DNA of 18,975 nt from Chrysochromulina parva (taxonomy: Eukaryota > Haptophyta > Prymnesiales > Chrysochromulinaceae), in NCBI GenBank assembly GCA_002887195.1, contig PJAB01000934.1:1-18975 (forward strand), in the 5' to 3' direction. The notes below the pieces were generated by a model. The model did not search any database. It was not told where the DNA came from and worked only from the letters and a program-made list of their open reading frames with translations. Below, in pieces: positions 15,794-18,975 of the stretch (position 1 is the first letter of the stretch; the number at the start of each line of letters is the position of its first letter). The translations under genes and the position numbers were made by a program.

Positions 15794-16330
15794 ACTTATA
15801 CTACCAGATTATTATGAGTTCTGCTTCCCCGCGTGGGTCCGATATGGGTCCGATCGCCTCTGGGTACGGTAACTCGCCAGTTTAACTCCCTACTCCGGAC
15901 TGACCGGGACCACTCGGCCGGGGCACCTCCACCGTCCGCGCGGTGCGGGTGCCAGCGGACAACCCCACAGGGACTGCCGTCGCTTCGTGGTGCGCTCAGA
16001 GGCGCCGAGATCGGGTTTTGGTGAGTTCTCCCCCGCGGTCTCCGGACTCCGTCGCATCGTAAGGCAAGGACGTACAGCGTACCGACCGGTAGGAAACGAA
16101 ACGACTGAACACAGCCGCTTCACGCTACTGTTACCGTACCGCCCGTCCGGCGGTCTTGGGTGTCGAATTCATATTGGCTGTGAACGCGTAGTCGTCGCCG
16201 ACTCGCCGCGTACACACAGCGGTTTCTTACACGATATGTAGTAACGCCGTGGATGGCGCAGCACCGGGGTCCGGCGTCAAGAGTCTCCGCTCGAAATTCC
16301 TAGTCTTGTCGCCGGACGCCTCATCCACGC
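15794..16330. other. Convergent intergenic region between GT71-like gene and RTCB
   Basis: 537 bp without a credible gene. It must hold the 3' untranslated parts of both convergent neighbours, but no AATAAA was found. GTCCGC (15934-15939) pairs with GCGGAC (15955-15960) as a possible hairpin. Near-palindromic ACCGACCGGT and TTACCGTACC words occur at about 16081-16140. A 40-bp element at 16145-16184 recurs upstream of RTCB. Confidence 0.5.
16145..16184. repeat. Copy 1 of a 40-bp dispersed element
   Basis: GTCCGG, GTCTTGGGTG, CGAATT and ATTGGCTGTGAA occur in this order. The same four blocks occur at 18540-18580 in the same orientation, with small spacing changes. On the minus strand ATTGG reads as a CCAAT box. 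Confidence 0.8.
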
Positions 16331-18274
16331 TCAGCCTTTGATAACGGCGACCGGCCGCAGCTTGACGCACTTGTTCGAGATGCCGGCCTCGTGGCAGGTG
16401 TCGACCACCGCGCTCACGTCCTTGTACGACTCGGGTGCCTCCTCCATGACCAGCTTGGGGCTTGCCACGCGGATTGCGATGCCTTTTTGCTGGAGTGCAT
16501 CAAGCACCTCTGTGTAGTCCACTGAAAACAGCAAAACGGCATGGTCCACGGGCACTCTAAGATAGTAGCAGCATGGGCAACCAACAAGGCTGCTGGCGCC
16601 AGCCAAGAGAGATTAGCCAAGAGGGCCGGATCGAGAGCCATCGGGGCACGCACTCTGCCGCCGTGAGCCTGCCCTCGACTTGGCGCGGCCTGCACCATGA
16701 CAGGTGGAGCCAAACGTGTCTGACCAAACAGGAATCGGGATGGCAGGTGACAAGTTATGATAGGTGAGCACATACGGAGGTGACAGGTGGAGCGAAACGT
16801 GTTTGTGTGCTTGTCTGTGCTCACCTGTCATCCCTTTCTCCGTGCCGGTGAGCACATAAGAGCAGGTGCCCATCGTGCCACCTGATCAGGCGAATCCACT
16901 TGTGTCAGGATCAGGAGAAAGGGGTGATCGCCTACATGTACAGTTGAAAGTGGGCTGGCTTTCACCGATCAGGACTGGCTGGCCCGTGAACTGGTAATCC
17001 ACTGGAATCAGCGGGTGGTGCGGCGGGAATGCGCGCGTTGCGCCCTTTCGATGGACGAGTAGCGTCTTCGGCTTGCCGTCCACCATGTGCTCTTCGATCT
17101 TGGCGATGTTATGCGACACATCGTACACGACGGCCATGCCGAGATCATCGGGCGTCGAGTCGAATTGCTTCGCAAACGCTTGGCGCGCAAGAAAAGTCAT
17201 CGAACTCCGATTGACCCATGCGTAGTTGGCGGCCGCGGCCATGGCAGCGAGATAACTTTGGCCCTCGCTGGAGTTGATGCGGGCGCACGCCAGCTGACGA
17301 TCATTTGTCTGTATGCCGTCACGCCCCATGGCCTTCTCCATTGCCACCAACGCGTCTGTAGCCACCTGATGGCCGAGCCCACGGCTGCCGGAGTGAATCA
17401 TCACGCACACCTGCCCCTCGAACTCGAGCCCCATCTTGGCTGCGGCGTGCTTGTCGTAGATCCGATCGATGACTTGTATTTCCGCGTAGTGGTTCCCAGC
17501 GCCGAGCGTGCCGAGCTGCGGTAGCCCACGCTTCTTTGCTCGGGGGCTCACGCACGTAGGGTCGGAAAAAATCATCCTGCCGTGCTCCTCGCAGTGCTCC
17601 TTGTCTTCAGCCCAAGCGTATCCTTCTCGCACTGACCAATCCATGCCATACTCGAGCGCCTCTTGCAACTGCGAGAGAGTGGGTGATTGAAGTGACGCGA
17701 GTCAGCGGCCAGCACTCATTCGGCCTGCAGTCAAGGGCCACGCGCGTTCGACTCTGGTCTGTGTCACATCGCTCGAGGCCGTCGGAATCACACCCTGCGA
17801 GCCCACGCCAACGGGAATGTGATCAAAGAGGTTCTGGGCTAGCTGCTCCTTGACCGGCGCGACATCGCCTTCACTCAAATTGGTGCGCAGAAGTCGCACG
17901 CCGCAGTTGATGTCGAAGCCGACGCCGCCGGGAGACACGACCGCCTGCGGGTCGGCCATGTCAAAGGCGGCGACGTTGCCGATTGCGAAGCCGTAGCCTG
18001 AGTGCACGTCCGGCAGCGCAATGCTCCGGCCCACGATGCCTGGCAACCCGGCGACGTTTGCAATCTGCTTGAGCGCAGGCAGGAAGCCTTGCTGGGCCGT
18101 CGCCTTGCAGTACTGCCCGAGTTCTGAGAAGAGGAGCTCCTGCAGCTCATCATTTACATAAAATGTACCTTCGACGTTCATGTTGGGTACAAAGCCCTTG
18201 GCAATGCGGTACTGGCACGGCGCGACTCGCTCGATGTAGCGCAGCTCTTGCTCGTACGTGCGGACGATATCCAT
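16331..18274 (-). CDS. RTCB: RNA-splicing ligase RtcB homologue, five exons
   Basis: Catalytic subunit of the tRNA ligase complex. It joins 2',3'-cyclic phosphate and 5'-OH RNA ends using GTP and Mn2+, in tRNA splicing and, in animals, XBP1 mRNA splicing. Minus-strand exons are 18274-17768, 17668-16966, 16881-16825, 16719-16654 and 16521-16331. All introns are GT-AG. The joined frame gives 507 residues, near the 505 of the human protein. Metal-binding D121 and C124 lie in [11 protein letters not shown]261 in [10 protein letters not shown] and H355 in DVSHNIAK. The H guanylylated in the family is H430 in TCHGAGR (exon 4). The C-terminus ends [10 protein letters not shown] as expected. The start ATG aligns with the usual N-terminus but lies inside a local duplication. 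No catalytic residue is missing, so it looks functional. Gene identity is very secure; exon ends are inferred from splice signals plus family alignment. Confidence 0.95.
16522..16653 (-). other. RTCB intron 4 (132 nt)
   Basis: Exon 4 ends CGGCAGA before GTGCGT. Exon 5 begins after TGTTTTCAG with TGGACTAC. The junction makes an ATG (Met) codon and restores the family pattern SRR-x-x-DYTEVL. Length is a multiple of three, but it contains an in-frame TAA. Confidence 0.85.
16698..16805. repeat. 25-bp direct repeat: exon 4 start and its copy in intron 3
   Basis: 16698-16722 spans the beginning of exon 4 and the 3' splice site. 16781-16805 lies inside intron 3. The two match at 23 of 25 positions, offset 83 bp. 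A second pair, GGTGAGCACATA, lies at 16763-16774 (intron) and 16847-16858 (exon 3), offset 84 bp. Together they suggest an old local duplication of about 84 bp. Confidence 0.85.
16720..16824 (-). other. RTCB intron 3 (105 nt), stop-free
   Basis: The boundary is ATGACAG before GTGAGC, and TTTGGTCAG before ACACGTTTGG. Splicing gives [16 protein letters not shown], matching the family. Retention would insert 35 residues without a stop, just before the guanylylated His. The intron contains near-copies of exon 3 and exon 4 segments. Confidence 0.88.
16882..16965 (-). other. RTCB intron 2 (84 nt)
   Basis: Exon 2 ends CTGATCG before GTGAAA. The intron ends CCTGATCAG before GTGGCACGATG. Splicing yields [16 protein letters not shown], as in other eukaryotic RtcB proteins. 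Length is a multiple of three; the only in-frame stop is a TGA near its 3' end. Confidence 0.9.
17669..17767 (-). other. RTCB intron 1 (99 nt)
   Basis: Phase-0 intron from GTGACACAG to CTCTCGCAG. Exon 1 ends with the GAT codon of TASSD and exon 2 begins [13 protein letters not shown] pyrimidine tract precedes the AG. Length is a multiple of three, with an in-frame TGA. Confidence 0.92.
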
Positions 18275-18306
18275 GAAGCTCCAATGAGTACGTGCGGACG
18301 ATATCC
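18254..18306. repeat. 19-bp direct repeat at the RTCB start codon
   Basis: The 19-bp word GTACGTGCGGACGATATCC occurs at 18254-18272 and 18288-18306, 34 bp apart. The downstream copy encodes residues 2-7 of RtcB. The ATG (18272-18274) lies at the edge of the spacer between the copies. Confidence 0.95.
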
Positions 18307-18414
18307 GCGGACGAATTCAGCCGACGCAGCGAAGACACGGGGGCTCTACTTCCTCACGTGCTGTGACCGGGCGGGGCTCAAGGCGGCCCGGCCCGGCGGC
18401 TGATCGAGTATGGC

Positions 18415-18488
18415 TGTGGTACCGGTAAAAAGACACCGGGGGGAGCCGGGACACACACGGGACACACGGGACACTGTGGTACCGGTAA
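18415..18488 (-). promoter_or_regulatory. Paired TACCGGTA elements upstream of RTCB
   Basis: The 14-bp word TGTGGTACCGGTAA occurs twice exactly 60 bp apart, 140-215 bp upstream of the RTCB ATG. The same palindromic core is found in two other gene-free intervals of the window. It is a plausible promoter-binding site; function is inferred only. Confidence 0.35.
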
Positions 18489-18539
18489 GGGGGTCCAGGG
18501 GTCCCCGAGCTAGTGGTAACCGCATCTGTATGTACGCCG

Positions 18540-18604
18540 GTCCGGTGTCTTGGGTGCCGAATTAAACCATTGGCTGTGAATGATAACCATAGGCTGTGAA
18601 TCAT
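18540..18604. repeat. Copy 2 of dispersed element plus 20-bp tandem repeat
   Basis: 18540-18580 matches 16145-16184 in block order. Its right end belongs to a 20-bp tandem repeat, AACCATTGGCTGTGAATGAT then AACCATAGGCTGTGAATCAT (18565-18584 and 18585-18604, 18 of 20 identical). On the RTCB strand the first unit reads TTCACAGCCAATGG, containing a CCAAT box about 295 bp before the ATG. Confidence 0.8.
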
Positions 18605-18673
18605 GCACAAGATGAGGTTCGTATAGGTTCGGAGGTACAGTGTTTGTCATAAGTCCTTAATAAGTCCTGAGCT

Positions 18674-18698
18674 GGGGGGGAGGGGAGGGGAGGGGAGG
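18674..18698 (+). other. Predicted G-quadruplex motif
   Basis: Runs of 7, 4, 4 and 4 G separated by single A, then AGG. This satisfies the classical four-run pattern with 1-nt loops, which forms very stable quadruplexes. It lies about 400 bp upstream of the RTCB start, on the non-coding strand relative to RTCB. Confidence 0.75.
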
Positions 18699-18846
18699 TC
18701 GGCGAAGTGCTCCTCTCGCGGCTCTCTCGCTCCGCTCTCATGTCTCTCTCGCGCCCCGACGACTCACGCTGCAAGCGCGTCGCAGCGATCCGGTGGCTCG
18801 CTGTTTTCAAGCGCACTACCTTGGGGCTGGCTGCCAGGGAGGTCAC

Positions 18847-18915
18847 CTAACACTTGCACGTCTCAGCCTCGAGCCAGAAGCGCTGGTTGTCGACCTTCGA
18901 GAAGACCGGCGACGT
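18847..18915 (-). CDS. Possible 3'-terminal exon of an unidentified minus-strand gene
   Basis: Read on the minus strand, 22 codons (ending VDNQRFWLEAETCKC) run to TAG at 18847-18849. The composition is protein-like with G/C third positions. Upstream is CTCCTCTCTCC followed by AAG, usable as a 3' splice site at about 18916; the same frame meets a TGA just beyond. This fits a terminal exon whose gene continues past the window edge. I do not recognise the peptide; chance is a real alternative. Confidence 0.25.
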   Translation of the reverse strand, partial: TSPVFSKVDNQRFWLEAETCKC

Positions 18916-18975
18916 CTTCCCGCCGGAGAGAGGAGTTCAAGGCCGCCCGAGGGCACTTAGCAAGGATGAGGAGTT

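Larger units (their letters stand above)
18275..18846. other. RTCB upstream region with repeats and G-quadruplex motif
   Basis: 572 bp, with no gene supported. It contains two TGTGGTACCGGTAA words 60 bp apart (18415-18428 and 18475-18488), a second copy of the dispersed 40-bp element (18540-18580), a 20-bp tandem repeat (18565-18604), a TAAGTCCT direct repeat (about 18651-18668) and a G-run motif (18674-18698). An 81-codon minus frame at 18601-18846 is low-complexity and not credible. The RTCB promoter should lie here. Confidence 0.5.

Noticed and set aside
16720..16824. A HAC1/XBP1-type unconventional intron ligated by RtcB itself
   Set aside because: Boundaries are ordinary GT-AG with a usual 5' consensus, and I could not identify the paired loop motifs required by the IRE1 pathway.
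17702..18274. RTCB as a broken gene or pseudogene, because its frames are separated
   Set aside because: GT-AG splicing restores a 507-residue protein with all expected catalytic residues, so introns explain the breaks.
1..18975. Transposase, integrase, reverse transcriptase, tRNA or rRNA genes
   Set aside because: I looked for these by eye on both strands and saw none; small or divergent RNA genes could be missed without a structural search.

Overview
This window is nuclear DNA from a GC-rich unicellular eukaryote, most likely a flagellated microalga or similar protist. I cannot name the lineage; a haptophyte-like alga is only a guess. Four things point this way. The RtcB ligase gene is interrupted by four short GT-AG introns and its spliced protein closely resembles the animal form. 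One coiled-coil protein resembles outer-dynein-arm docking proteins. There are filamin-repeat and GT71 glycosyltransferase proteins. The intergenic DNA is rich in microsatellites and tandem repeats, with no operon structure or Shine-Dalgarno spacing.

Layout. 1-1990 holds no convincing gene. It carries a degenerate 145-210 bp repeat family (about 190-760), three 53-bp tandem repeats (951-1112), an AAAACAC-rich repeat (1230-1352), a perfect (TGAAC)17 microsatellite (1730-1814) and a CCAAT-containing probable promoter. 1993-3552 (+) encodes an Ala/Pro/Lys-rich protein with a long acidic tail. An in-frame TAG cuts the tail short, although an equally acidic frame continues to 3654. 3655-4337 is a convergent intergenic region with a perfect 38-bp AT-rich duplication. 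4338-6374 (-) is the docking-complex-like coiled-coil protein. A 198-bp divergent promoter separates it from a leucine-rich-repeat/coiled-coil protein (6573-8981, +). Next come a 1249-residue filamin-repeat protein (9240-12989, +) and a multi-membrane-span GT71-like glycosyltransferase (13187-15793, +). RTCB (16331-18274, -) has five exons encoding 507 residues. A short 3'-terminal exon of another minus-strand gene may lie at 18847-18915.

How the genes relate. The genes do not form a pathway. The divergent pair (docking-like coiled coil and LRR coiled coil) could share ciliary expression. RtcB is a housekeeping tRNA/mRNA ligase, and the GT71-like protein would act in the secretory pathway.

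Most unusual features. RTCB intron 3 is stop-free, a multiple of three long, and carries partial copies of exons 3 and 4. Its 5' splice site is complementary to several nearby segments. All four RTCB introns are multiples of three. An in-frame stop sits inside the acidic tail of the first gene. A 40-bp element occurs on both sides of RTCB. I saw no clear new defence or mobile system.
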